Both the position numbers and the translations under genes were made by a program. The notes below the pieces were generated by a model that searched no databases, was not told the DNA's origin, and worked only from the letters and a program-made list of their open reading frames with translations. A stretch of DNA of 64,000 bases from Gloeopeniophorella convolvens (Eukaryota > Basidiomycota > Agaricomycetes > Russulales), in NCBI GenBank assembly GCA_022496205.1, contig WTXD01000001.1, forward strand, positions 930,001 through 994,000. Reading direction: 5' to 3'. This document shows, one piece after another, positions 32,786 through 43,540 of the stretch (positions within the stretch are counted from its first letter, which is position 1; each line of letters begins with the position of its first letter).

Positions 32786-34969
32786 ATGGGCAAGGCTCGT
32801 AAAGAGCCACCTCCGACAAAAAGGCCCATATATGCCCTCCTTCGGGTGCTACTCACCCTAAGGATCGCTGGGAGGCACTATTCGTATACTCGTTCATCAC
32901 CAAGTTCACCCAGCTCCGCGGAAAAGTAGAGGGATTCAATTCTCCTATGGAGTGCGTGGAATGCCCCCGTGCATCCCCACACTTTCTGATGCTTGTGGCA
33001 ATGTGACAGCTTCGAGGAGGCCCTCCTTTCGCACGAGCCTCACTCGGTCATGACGGAAATACTGACGCGTTTTGTGCTCAATCTGAAACCTGGGACGCGT
33101 AATATCAGGTGAGATCACTTCGTGGCACTCTATTCAACTCGGTAGTTGAGGCTGGAACGCTCCCGCATCGGTAGCACAGATCAAATATCCAGTACATTGA
33201 CTGGTGTTCTCGCCGACTACACTAAGGGCTCGGAGAGGACGGTATTCTGGGATGAGGACCTCGGGGTGAATGTGGACCCTTTCAACGGGGTAGACGGAGG
33301 TTTCTTTGCCGCTGACTGGGACACAAAGGTGCGTATGGCCGCCCACAGATGTTCGAGCTTTTGACCCCTGCCACTTAATAGCTCAAAGTCCTTCGGCAGC
33401 TAGTCGAATTGCAACTGGTCCACAGTGCGGGCGTTAAGAGCCTCATTGACCGTGCGTGGGGCGTAAGCCACGGCAAACATAGGAAGAAAGAGCCCACCGA
33501 CGTCGCCGTTCCTGATCCGTCCGACCCACATAGCAGAGAGGGGCTCTCATACAGCCCCGTCGGGCAGGACAGCGCCAGGAAGCGATACTGGGTTGTAGAT
33601 GGTCCGTGCAGCCTCCTCCCCCCACTCGGGGTATTTGCGTGTATTTGGGCTGATCTTGACATCTTGTGTGCTTTCTTTTCTCTTCCGATGGTGCGGCGTT
33701 CGCCGTTCGGTATCTTATCTCAAAATTGTGGCTCCGTGCTCGCGCTTGCGTTGGTTCGCTCAGACTCGCCAAGGGTTTACCTGTCGACCAATCCGTGGAA
33801 GGTCACATCAACATTCCAGACGGCATCCTCCACCAGGGAGGAATATGTTACCTTGATCGAGAAGCTGAAAGCTACAGCACCTGCCAAACCCAAGCTTAAA
33901 GCGGAATTTGCACATCAGAACCTCATATCCGTCCTTGAGGGTCGGTTGGAAGCCATCGACAAGGAGATTGCGGTGCGCGTTATTTTTCTGAAACAGCACC
34001 CGCTCGGTGTTGCTAGGTGGCAAAATGTGGCACGCCGCTATGCCACTCTTCCCTTCATCTTCGGGCCTATTATTCGCCAAGCTCATGCATGCCATTACAG
34101 AGAATACAAAAGGCTCGGAAGAAAGTTCAGCAACGCAACATTTTGCTTGCTCAGGCCGAAATCAGGCAGACCCGGACACGGCGGCAGACTCATAGGCCAG
34201 ACTACGTCTATTATGACCCTGAAAACAGCGACGTATGTACCCTGGGTCCTGTCTATATTTAGCCCTCATCGACCGATTGATGACAGATTGAAAAGGACGA
34301 AGAGTACAAGTTTCAGGAGGATGTGGGCTCTGGGGATGAAGATGCGGACTTTGCGGGGTCAAGATCGGACACGGCATCCGCATCTGCATCTACAAGCCTT
34401 CGAAGCGCGGCGGCACCTGACGCTGGACGGCGTCGATCAACGCGGACCGCGGTGGTCAGCGGCAGCGCGAAGCGCACAGCGGCTGAAGTAGAGCCGTGGA
34501 CCCGATGGCGTGGCGAGCGAAGGTCAACACGACTGGGTGCTCCGCCGGAAACGCAGATAGACGAGCCACCATCGAAGCGTGCGCGCACCGAGGACACGCT
34601 GAGCGTCAAGTCTGGCGTGTCCGACATGGCTATCGAGCCACAGTCGAGCCACCAGTCGAACCACCGGCAGAAAACCCTCCGAAGGTGAAGCACTCTGGAG
34701 CGGCAGCAATCAAGCCAACGGAAGTCGCCATGGAGCAAATCGCGGGGCGGAAGAAGAGCAAATTTTGGTACTACGCGGTGGAACCGATTGCGGGACCCCC
34801 AATTGCTGCGCCGGCCGCTCTGGGCAAGAAGAGCGGTAACCAGCGCTCGGCAGACCATGAGAACGGTGCCGGCCACGGCGCAGGCAGCGATTTCACGTCA
34901 AGCGAATCGACCGCCGTACCACATCTTGAGGGGAGTCTGTCCCCAGCACCGAGCATGGACGAGGATTGA
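32786..34969 (+). CDS. DDT/WHIM-type chromatin-remodelling protein
   Basis: Domain order fits accessory subunits of ISWI-type remodellers. After MGKARKEPPPTKR comes a DDT-like segment WEALFVYSFITKFTQLRGKV, spliced to FEEALLSHEPHSVMTEILTR; then DWDTKLKVLRQLVELQLVHS, and a WHIM-like motif GQDSARKRYWVVD, spliced over a long intron (about 33599-33769) to DSPRVYLSTNPWKVTSTFQT. A coiled charged region and THRPDYVYYDPENSD follow. The C-terminus is disordered and basic/acidic (SKRARTEDTLSVKSGVSDMA). The stretch 32815-32890 shifts frame, so the first exon may contain a sequence error. It is the immediate upstream neighbour of MIP. Naming it RSF1-like or Ioc-like would be a guess. Confidence 0.65.
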
Positions 34970-35395
34970 TATTGAGTATTGACATCGAGGTATTTCGCAT
35001 CCGAGCACGTTCCTTTCTCATTCTGTCACGTATTAAGTTATTCCCTGCATCATATTCCATCCTATAGCCACCGTCAGTACACCGTAGACGTTCATTCCAT
35101 ACGCATGCTGTAGCTATCGTCCGAGCGGTCGAGTCGAGTAATTCTGCATACCAGACCTGTGCATTATTCATTCGCCGCGATGTTGCCCCGGTGGGCGAGT
35201 TGTTGCTGAAGTGATGAGCTGAGGCGAGGCGACTCTCGACTTGTCTGGTCTGGCCCAGGACGATGGCTATCCTGACTCTGTCCGAGAAAGGAAACTCGTC
35301 CGCTGGCGTCATTTGTCATAGACGTCCTCTGAGCCGCCGTTTACTTGACGTTTAATCCCTCTCCTCTCTTCCCCTCTCGCCATTGCCTGCTCACA
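34970..35395. other. Intergenic, 0.4 kb, upstream of MIP
   Basis: Holds the MIP promoter; a C/T-rich tract at 35357-35385 lies just before the ATG. No repeat or RNA gene seen. Confidence 0.4.
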
Positions 35396-37836
35396 TGCTC
35401 GCTCGCAATGTGCGTCTCTCCCTCAAGCGCATCAACCGGGTGCGCCCCGCACTCAAGCGACGCGCTCTGGCCACCACCACCGCGAACGCCGATCTCAATG
35501 ACCTCGTGTCCTTCTTCGATTACCCTTCGCACCGTGCGTCATGGTCAAGAACACCCACAGGCCTCTTCGGACAACACGCTCTCGTCTCCCCTGCATCATT
35601 CCACAACCTCGCCATCGCTACCCTCGTCCGCGCTCAGCTGCTCACGGAACGCATAGTCCGCGCGCGGCAGTCCCGCGATGAGCTGCTCAAGGCCGTCAAG
35701 AACCTCGACAGGCTCAGCGACATGCTGTGCTCTGTCATTGATCTCGCAGAACTGGTACGGAATGCACATCCTGATCCGGAGTGGGTGCAGAGCGCGGACG
35801 AGGCGTACGAGCATCTGTGCGAGTACATGAACGTGCTGAACACGAATGTCGGGTTATACGAGGTGCGTCTACAGCTCATTCCCACCCCATTGGGTACTAT
35901 GCTCAATTCAATTGCTTGCAGACTCTACGGGACGTCTTGTCGGACCCTTCAATAACCAGCACGCTGAGCCGCGAGGCACACCAGACGGCCCTGACATTCT
36001 GGCGGACTTTGAAAAGTCCGGATCAATCTTCCCCCAGAACAGCGAGAGCGCTTTGTATCGCTGTCCTCGAGATCCTCGTGCTTGGGCGACAGTTCCTGAA
36101 CGAGGCCTCGACGCGCGACCCCCGCTCCATCAAATCGTCGAGCTGCATGGGTGAAGGACCTTGGACTTGGCTCTCGGTTGCAGCAGCAGTCCCGCTTCAC
36201 GCAGCGCGACTTGCTTATCTACCCCGGCTCTCTGCAGGCGCAGATGATCATGCGGTCCGCCCCTGGAGAGGACCCCGGCGAAAAGTATATATGGCCGCCA
36301 ACTCTAGCACCCCAGAGCAAATCGAGGTCCTGGAGGCACTCCTTCGTGCCGCGGACAGCTGGCGCGGCTAGTGGGGTCCGACAGCTTCGCACACATGGCG
36401 TTAGGAGACAAGATGGCTAAATCCCGGGTAGCGTTGCGTTCCTGCGTTGTACCCAGAGCTGGCGCTGACCTGTCTGCTGCGAACAGAAAATGTACGACAG
36501 TTCTTAGACACATTACTAGACCACACCCGGCCGCATGCGCAGCAGGCTCTGCATGCCCTTAGCCTACGCAAGCAAGTCCATCTAAACGCGGATACATTAC
36601 CAGTCATACAGGCTTGGGACCGAGACTATTACTGCCCCCCAGAACCGCCAGCGCCCCCAATACCATTACCCACGCTCACCCTAGGAACGGTCTTCCAAGC
36701 CCTCTCCCGACTATTCCAAAGCCTATATGGCGTCACCCTTCGTCCTGTCGAACTCTCCCCGGGCGAGGTTTGGCACCAGGACGTCAAGAAGCTCGAGGTG
36801 GTGGACGAGACGGATGGCCTCCTAGGATGGATCTACACCGACCTTTTCGCGCGACGGAACAAGTCGAGCGGCGCCGCGCACTACACTGTCCGGTGTTCGC
36901 GGAGAACAGACGACGATGACGATGCCGGTGATCTCTTACCCGAAGAGAACCACATGCCGCTCGTCGAGATGTCGCGTCAATTCGAGGCCGGCGGGCGGCA
37001 TCGCATCCCGGACGGCACCTTCCAGCTGCCCGTCGTCGTGTTGCTCACGGAGTTCACGCGCGCGCCCTCGCCTTCGCGCGGCCCTGCCGTACTAGAATGG
37101 CACGAAGTCCTAACGCTCTTCCACGAAATGGGACACGCAATGCATTGTGAGTCCCGCTTCCCATCCCGATATCTATCCGAACGCTGACGCGCGGACCTGC
37201 ACAGCCATGATCGGCCGCACGGAGTATCAGAACGTCTCGGGCACGCGCTGCGCGACCGACTTTGTCGAGCTGCCTTCGATCCTGATGGAGCACTTCCTCA
37301 CCTCGCCCGCGGTGCTCGCGCTCTTCGGCGCGCCGCCGCGCGCGTCGGACGCGGACGCCGTCGCGAACCACCACGAGGACCCGTGCCGCAACATCGACAC
37401 GTATGGCCAGATCCTGCTCGCCGCGCTCGACCAGACGTACCACTCGCGCGCAGCGATGGACCCTGCGTTTGACTCGACGGCTGCGCTTGCGTGGCTGCAT
37501 GGGCAGCGCGGGATCGTGCCGTATGTTCCGGGCACAAGCTGGCAGACACAGTTCGGGCATCTGTTTGGGTACGGTGCGACGTACTATTCGTACCTGTTTG
37601 ATCGTGCGATTGCTGCACGTGTCTGGAGGCAGCTGTTCATTCACGATCCACTTGACCGTGCAACAGGCGAACGATACAAGGCGGGGATCCTCAAACATGG
37701 TGGGGGTGAGGATCCGTGGGCGATGTTGGGATCGTTGTTGAATGCACCGGAGTTGGCTGGTGGAGACGAGCAGGCGATGCGAGAAGTTGGCCGGTGGCGC
37801 ATAGAAGAGGAAGTCGCTGTGCCTGGACGACATTAG
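35396..37836 (+). CDS. MIP: Mitochondrial intermediate peptidase
   Basis: M3-family zinc metallopeptidase that removes an octapeptide from imported mitochondrial precursors; the classical neighbour of the A mating-type locus in mushrooms. The N-terminus [20 protein letters not shown] is a basic presequence. Later blocks are [35 protein letters not shown], and [20 protein letters not shown], where HEMGH is the zinc HEXXH site and [10 protein letters not shown] supplies the third ligand (Glu). The end reads [14 protein letters not shown]. Introns 35863-35921 and 37147-37204 are clean, with one near 36430-36487. Exon 2 (36000-36430) contains about eight one-base deletions, each repaired by one base, some at CCC or GG runs; the protease domain itself is intact. 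Full length would be about 755 residues, normal for MIP. Confidence 0.92.
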
Positions 37837-38181
37837 ACGCCAGTCTTCGTTTCTCCGGTAGCAATCTAGATCCGTAGTAGATGCACGGGGATGGTATGAA
37901 AGAGAAACCACGGTCGCAGTCAAATTCGATGGGCATCAGAGTGATAAGATGACTGGCTGTGGTGAGCCAAGTGTGATTGCTCTAACCTTTGTTAGCAATG
38001 CCCTAGCCAGTGGGCACGGTATGGATGGCGAGGGTATGTAGGGTACACGAGTATACTACAGTGGTGTAACATAAGCGGAGTAGAGACGACCCGAGATATA
38101 GATGTGTATAAAAAGTCCATCTGAGACGCACAAAACGCCAGGGAGCTTCTGGAGAAAAGAGTCAGCAGGTATGATAGATGA
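37837..38181. other. Convergent spacer between MIP and HD1
   Basis: 345 bases between two convergent genes. Probably holds both polyadenylation regions. No coding or repeat signal. Confidence 0.4.
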
Positions 38182-40304
38182 TCAAAAGTCTTCCAACAGC
38201 GACCATATATATTGATCATCGATGAACGGATCCGGCTGACGTGGTGGCAAACAAGCGCTTGGAGGGACCGATGCATCCAGAACGGCCGCTGCCTGATCGA
38301 GATTGTAGTAAGAGGTCGGCGAGAATAATTGTGAGATATAAGGTATAGAGGAGTCCTGGGGCGCGATCACTGTTGGTAGCGGTGACGAAGATAGCTGGGA
38401 TGGCGGCAGTAACTGCATTGTTGGTGACCACTGGTAAAGATCGGACAAAGTGGTGTCGTGAGGTGAGTTTGCAAGGTCCCCTAAGTGTGATGGAATGATC
38501 CAGGAGGTAGCTGGAGCGGGTGTAGGAGCCAGTAGTTGCAGTAGATGATCAATGTTTTCCAATGAATTTGCATCCCCTGTCGAGCATGCGGCACCAGTGT
38601 ATGTAGGGTTCGAAGCGACGAGGTCTACACTAGGGACGCAAATTGATGCGGATTGGGCTAGAACGACGGAATGCATCACTAGAGACCTACGTATGAGGAC
38701 ATAGATGACCTACATGGCAAAGAACTTAGTTCAATAGATGAGTTCTGAATTGAGTTCCAGTCGAAAACGTCGATGTCTACCGGAGAGTTTGGGGCTTGTA
38801 GGATTGGCGGATCGGGCTCAGTGAACGTTCCGGGTGTTTCGCAGAGAGTGCCGTTCGGGGAGACGACGGCCATTGCCGGGTAACTTGGCGTGGCAAGTTG
38901 TCTAGACTCGAGGTCTGTACGAAGCGCTTCGAGTAGGGTTGATTGGGTGTCCTCTTGCAGCCTGCGCCTGCGTGCTGCAGGCTGGCTGGTCCAGAGGGTA
39001 GGGGATTGGTAACTACCCGATGAAAACGTTTTATCAGAGTCGTCCCGGGTTCGCTTGCGGGAAATAGGATGGGGTGACTGTGTTGTAAGTTCTGGTGCCG
39101 TCGAAGGTATCGATGGGATCAAGGATGGGAGCATGGGGGAGGGGGTCACTACTTTGGATGGCGCCGGGGAGGTTTCTTGCGGGAGCACCAATACCGCGGA
39201 AGCAGGCACTCGGAGCAAATCCCCTGGTGCAGGTTGTGGGGTGCTGGATACCACGACTTAGGTCATGCGCGTTGGCAGGAGGAACACAACGTACCGGAGC
39301 CGTTTTTGCGGTCGTTCAACATTCGAGGATAATACATGCATGTCTTCGTCAAGAAGGCGTTTACGTCCTGCAACGGGAGGAGGAGGCGTAGTATCTTCGA
39401 GTTCGCTATAGTCACTGTCCGAAGAGGAGTCGGAGAAATCGCTGAGAGTAGTCGGGTTATCAGGGCCCAAGGGAACGAAGATAATTTCAGAGTCGAGTGT
39501 AGACCCCGTCGAAGGGCTACCTGAGCGGTGATCCCACCCCGAGGCTACTCCTTGGGGACTTTCGTCCCAATCCGCACCAACTGCCTTTTCTTGTAAGGCT
39601 GGATTCTCGGCAAACAGGGTCTCTGCTAGAGATTTCACGACCGTGAATGCGAATACGACGTCAAATGGGAGACCATCATCCGACTCCAAATACACCCGCT
39701 TAGCGGCAGCCACGGCAGCGTCAGGGGAGTCCGCGAAAAAGTCCCTGCAGACCTGGGCCCATTTGACAGATTCCCTGGCTTCTTGAAACCATGATTCTAC
39801 CAGGCCGATGGAGACACTGGATGCTTCGCTCAATGTCTCCAACTCGACATCGGAAGGATAGGGATTATGAATGTTCCGTAGCAACCAGCGGTACGCAAAG
39901 GTGTCCAATAGCCTGTACTGGCCGAGAGTATTTGGAGTACTGGATGATTTCGCTCCAGAAAACAGAAGATGGTATGGCGTGATGGATGAGGGATGAGGTA
40001 CCGCCACAAAAGACTGTCCTGGCGAAATCCTTGCGAGGTCGTCCATCAGACAAGACTGTGCATCTTGCAGCATGGCTTCACTTTGCAGTAAGTAGTCAAC
40101 TGTGACTTCAATAACCCTGGAGACGCGCGAGACCAGGAGGTTCGTTTCATCATCCAAAAGTCGATTGTTCTTGGCGACCTTGACTCGACTTGCCAGTTGG
40201 GACCATTCTTGATAGAAATCCTGGAGAGCTTCGTCTCCGCGAGCTACCGCGAGAAGAAACTGTTGCTCTAAATGGATGATCTGACTGCGCAGGGGGAGGG
40301 TCAT
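38182..40304 (-). CDS. HD1: HD1-class homeodomain mating-type protein
   Basis: A-locus transcription factor that pairs with an HD2 protein from the mate to drive dikaryon development. The start at 40304 gives MTLPLRSQIIHLEQQFLLAV. Residues 1-100 form the helical N-terminal specificity region. A TALE-type homeodomain lies at about 130-182 (LLDTFAYRWLLRNIHNPYPS to SWFQEARESVKW) with a typical extended loop and Trp48/Phe49/Arg53, but Glu replaces Asn51. Then follow a helical stretch, an acidic Ser/Asp/Glu block (PTTLSDFSDSSSDSDYSELE), basic nuclear-signal-like GRKRLLDED and RKRTRDD, and a Pro/Ser-rich tail ending SLLEDF. Intron 39294-39244 is clean; a second, only about 35 bases, joins the frames near 38680. 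It sits beside MIP and is divergent from the HD2-like gene, the standard arrangement. Confidence 0.88.
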
Positions 40305-40497
40305 GGAGGCGGAGAATGAAGCGCAGAGGGCGGTGCGGCCGTGGCTTGATGGACTTTTGAGTACGTAAGCACAATAGGCGGGTGAGTTGAACAAACACAG
40401 TCAAATAAAACGCCACAAACTAGCTGAGAAAGGACCAGGGTTGGAGACGCCAGTCACATCCACGATTCTCTCAATAATCCTCCCTATTGTCTTCGCC
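40305..40497. promoter_or_regulatory. HD1/HD2 divergent promoter
   Basis: 193 bases between the two mating-type start codons, the usual position of the shared A-locus promoter. No TATA box or obvious symmetrical operator is seen. Confidence 0.55.
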
Positions 40498-42281
40498 ATG
40501 TCGAAGTCAAACATCTCCCTGGCACTTGTGCGGGACATATCCGACAGAGCTCGCGTGCTTCGGATCCTCGCGAATAAACATACACCTGCGCTCACGTCCG
40601 AGCCATCATCTGTGATTCACCTTCGCCTCCCCGATGTCCGGGCACCAATACAATACCTTATGCACATGGGACTCCGACCCCCATCCGCCCACCTGCTATC
40701 TGAGGTCTATATGGAGATTGTTTCCTCTCACAGGCAAGCCTTCGAAGCTCACTTCGGCCGCACGATTCGTGGGGGCTGCCACCTTCCTCTCGACTATTAT
40801 CGTAAAGTCTTTGTGGTCCTATTTGAAAGAGCAATCCAAGACCTGGGATCTCGAATGGTTTCCGCCGCTCGGAGCTGGCTCTGTCGATCCGGACTATTCC
40901 GTATTGCCTCCCCGCTTGGGATCCAGCGCATAAATGTGAGTATCTGTGAATACTTTTGCGCAACGACCGACGTCTCCCCCCTTAGGTGCGCCTGGATGGC
41001 GTGACGAAGGCCAAACTGACCTCAAGAATACAGCCTGGGACGGCATCGCCCACCCTAACTGAGGTTAACTCATTATCTTACTACCTCCTTCTTGCATCTG
41101 ACTAGTTTGGCCAGACACGGACGCGCAGCAAATCGCGAATCGTAGATTCAGGCGTCGGCGGTTACAAAGAGGGAGGTAGTTTGCCTCTGGAACCTGTCAA
41201 GTTGAGCTTTACGGTATGGTTCGTTGCTCTGTATGCACAGGATACTCATCATGACTGTCCAGCCCCCACCCTCGTCAACGGCGCCTGCTCCCGTGTTGCA
41301 CGATCTTTTCAGTCAAGACATATCTCCTACATGTTTTCCTGCCCGCTATCCATCCCCGCACACTAATGCACATTCTTTCCCCGCGAGGGTCCTTGCCTCG
41401 ACACACTCTCATATAGCCTTCAAAGCCACCCCGGAGCTGCCGACAAGTAGTACTCCTGACGTACCTTCATTAGGCGCTTTATTTAGCAAAATGGCCATCA
41501 ACAAGACTCATCAAGGTCTCAAGAGCGCTCAATCTCTCAAGCCTAGATCCCCCAAACACACCCCTCCCTTTACATCTTTTGCCATCGCTGGCCTATCAAA
41601 TCCTAGTGAGCCTGAACTACCGCAGATCTCTCCAGAAACCCGTCTTCCACCTTACGGAGACGTAAGATTGCGGCGCTTCCGATACGCCGGCCTAAGACAG
41701 TGTGCTCGTCGCCTAGTTCCACATTGCCTCTTACCTCCGGTCGCCTGCCATTCACAGATTCGCCCTACAACAATATCACCGCTCCACAGCCCCCAATCAT
41801 GCCTATGCAACCTATATGTGACATTGCTAACGCCTCAGCAGCAGTGTCTACGAGGCGCACCACGAAATTGACAATACAGACCACATCAGACGTTGTGGCC
41901 CCTCACTCGAGGAAGCCCCTCAATCGTCTTCGTAGACAAATTTCCGCGTCGCGGGTTGCTCCTTCATCAGGGCAGCGAACTCTTCCTACCACTCCTTTGA
42001 CGTGGAGTATCCCCTACTCCTTCTCACGCCCTCCCTCCCTTGTCTCAGACACATCTTCGTGTACTGAGTCGCCCGAGTCTTCTTCCGACGAGCTTGATAC
42101 ACCACCCACAACGCCCCCGTCACCTTGTTATCCACTACCTCTTCGTAGAGAGGTGACAGGTGAAACAAAACCATCGATCGAGCTTGGTTCCGTAGACGCG
42201 TCAGGGATTCTAGCCTCTGGGTGTCGCAAACCCCCGAATCTTGATCGTCCAAGCGAAGCGTCCATTGAGTTTACGGATTAA
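40498..42281 (+). CDS. HD2-position mating-type gene, homeodomain not recognisable
   Basis: Place and direction (divergent from HD1, MIP on the far side) are those of HD2. The N-terminal segment 40498-40938 resembles an HD2 specificity region: ISDRARVLRILANKHTP, then SSVIHLRLPDVRAPIQYLMH, MGLRPPSAHLLSEVYMEIVS and helical FEAHFGRTI. After an intron near 40939-40986 the exons give APGWRDEGQTDLKNTAWDGI and WPDTDAQQIANRRFRRRRLQ, a basic stretch with NRR. I find no WFxNxR motif in any frame from 40498 to 42281. The C-terminal part (41240-42281) is Pro/Ser/Thr-rich with little structure and switches frame near 41660, either by intron or error. Stop at 42279-42281. A degenerate HD2, an unusual HD2, or a damaged sequence are all possible; exon joins are uncertain. 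Confidence 0.5.
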
Positions 42282-42674
42282 AGGAGCGTTGATTGAGGAT
42301 CCGGCTACGCCCCCCTTCCCTCTTTATATGTCCTCACGCGTCCATTTTACTTCCATCTTCTCCGACCATGTGCACTATCCTGCGTGATCCCATCCCCGAT
42401 TTATCCACTGCACTGTTTCATGCTTGCACCGTTCTAACACATGTATCCTTAGTCAAGTTAACAACATTTTCACAATACACTGACACGTCTTAGTTGTATC
42501 CCTTCTCTTATAGGTCCAATTGTCTTTGCATTTACACAACGATGAGTCTCATCCACACAGCCAATGATTCAAGCCCGTCGTCATCATCGTATTGTGAGCA
42601 GATAGCACAAGATGGGACCAGTCAAGAGCAGAGTCATCGGCAGGCTCAATGTACCGTGGCCAGTCTCCACATTA
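42282..42674. other. Spacer between the HD2-like gene and a MITE
   Basis: 393 bases, AT-richer than the coding parts. Nothing coding is supported. The last two bases (42673-42674, TA) are the left target-site copy of the element. Confidence 0.5.
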
Positions 42675-42699
42675 CTATCAGTGGCGCGGTGTTCGCCAC
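42675..42699 (+). repeat. Left terminal inverted repeat of the MITE
   Basis: 25 bases, one mismatch to the reverse complement of 43234-43258. Confidence 0.8.
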
Positions 42700-42874
42700 C
42701 CCGGCCCGCGCGCACGGGGTGCATGCTTTTGTACTTGCAATATCTCACCCAAATCGACACTGTGTGTCATGAAATCTCTCCAGAAGGTACTCTCTATGTA
42801 TGATAGTCTTCAAGTCTTGGTTTGAAGTGAAGAAATACACTTACCATGGTGCCAGAGCGACGCCGGACGAAAGG

Positions 42875-42890
42875 GTACAGTGTTCGCCAC
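42875..42890 (+). repeat. Left subterminal inverted repeat (16 bases, perfect)
   Basis: GTACAGTGTTCGCCAC; its exact reverse complement is 43205-43220. It shares the core GTGTTCGCCAC with the terminal repeats. Confidence 0.75.
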
Positions 42891-43204
42891 TCACCCATAT
42901 CCTGGATGAATCTGGATCTGAAGGTGAATTGAGCAGGTTTTTCACCTCGGAAACATTGCATATAGGATATATATATATGCTTTGGATTGATGCTATGAAG
43001 TTTTAGGATGGCCGGAAGTCTCAATAGCATGGCAGGGTGCTAATAAAGCCCAAGATTGCAGCATTTGAGCAGTATATCACAGATTTTCAGAGATTCAGAT
43101 CATTCCTCAGTGTCGCACTGCATACACAATGATGTCCATTGAATATGCATACAATACAAAAGAAACAAAGGGAATTGGTGCAAATTTGTGGCGTGCAAGA
43201 CCAG

Positions 43205-43220
43205 GTGGCGAACACTGTAC
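43205..43220 (-). repeat. Right subterminal inverted repeat (16 bases, perfect)
   Basis: Mate of 42875-42890, 13 bases inside the right terminal repeat. Confidence 0.75.
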
Positions 43221-43233
43221 GCTCCGGCGCTTA

Positions 43234-43258
43234 GTGGCGAACACCGCACCACTGATAG
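43234..43258 (-). repeat. Right terminal inverted repeat of the MITE
   Basis: Mate of 42675-42699; followed by TA at 43259-43260. Confidence 0.8.
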
Positions 43259-43540
43259 TATGACTTCGCAGTGCCCAAGCTCGTGTACTATGCAGCACCA
43301 CTTTTCCTCTCGTCTTCGTCTTCGACTGCCAGACAACACTGCCTTGCACATGAACTCATGCATTTATACTCTTAGGCTGGTAGACTTTACACGTCGGTCT
43401 GATTACAAATATATACCCTGTCATCTCGTCCGTATTTGACGCGTGCAGTGTACTCGATCTGGTCCTTGGAGAATACGCGGAGTGCCAACAGATCCGCAGA
43501 GATCCTGGTACTTTGCTCGCTTAAATAAGGAAGTTTGCAT
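43259..43540. other. Spacer between the MITE and the beta-flanking gene
   Basis: About 280 bases of 3' region of the beta-flanking gene; no coding signal. Confidence 0.4.

Larger units (their letters stand above)
42675..43258. mobile_element. 584-bp MITE with terminal inverted repeats and a TA target duplication
   Basis: The left end 42675-42699 and the reverse complement of the right end 43234-43258 match at 24 of 25 bases (opening CTATCAGTGGYGCGGTGTTC). Both ends are flanked by TA (42673-42674 and 43259-43260), the target duplication of Tc1/mariner-type transposons. There is no transposase frame, so this is a non-autonomous element. A second inverted pair lies inside. The left arm has about 175 bases between the two repeats, the right arm only 13, so the left arm may contain a later insertion or the right arm a deletion. 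It sits between HD2 and the beta-flanking gene. Confidence 0.75.

Noticed and set aside
34313..34876. 187-residue minus-strand open frame
   Set aside because: Antisense to the disordered tail of the DDT/WHIM gene; no support.
37054..37923. 289-residue minus-strand open frame
   Set aside because: Antisense to the zinc-protease exons of MIP; no domain, low-information composition.
41214..41243. VWFVALYAQ as a possible homeodomain helix 3
   Set aside because: Has Trp-Phe but no Asn51 or Arg53, and lies in what looks like an intron (GTATGG to CACAG).
42676..42706. hAT-type element ends (CAGTG start)
   Set aside because: No 8-base direct duplication flanks CAGTG; instead the inverted match extends five bases further out to a TA, fitting a Tc1/mariner-type element.
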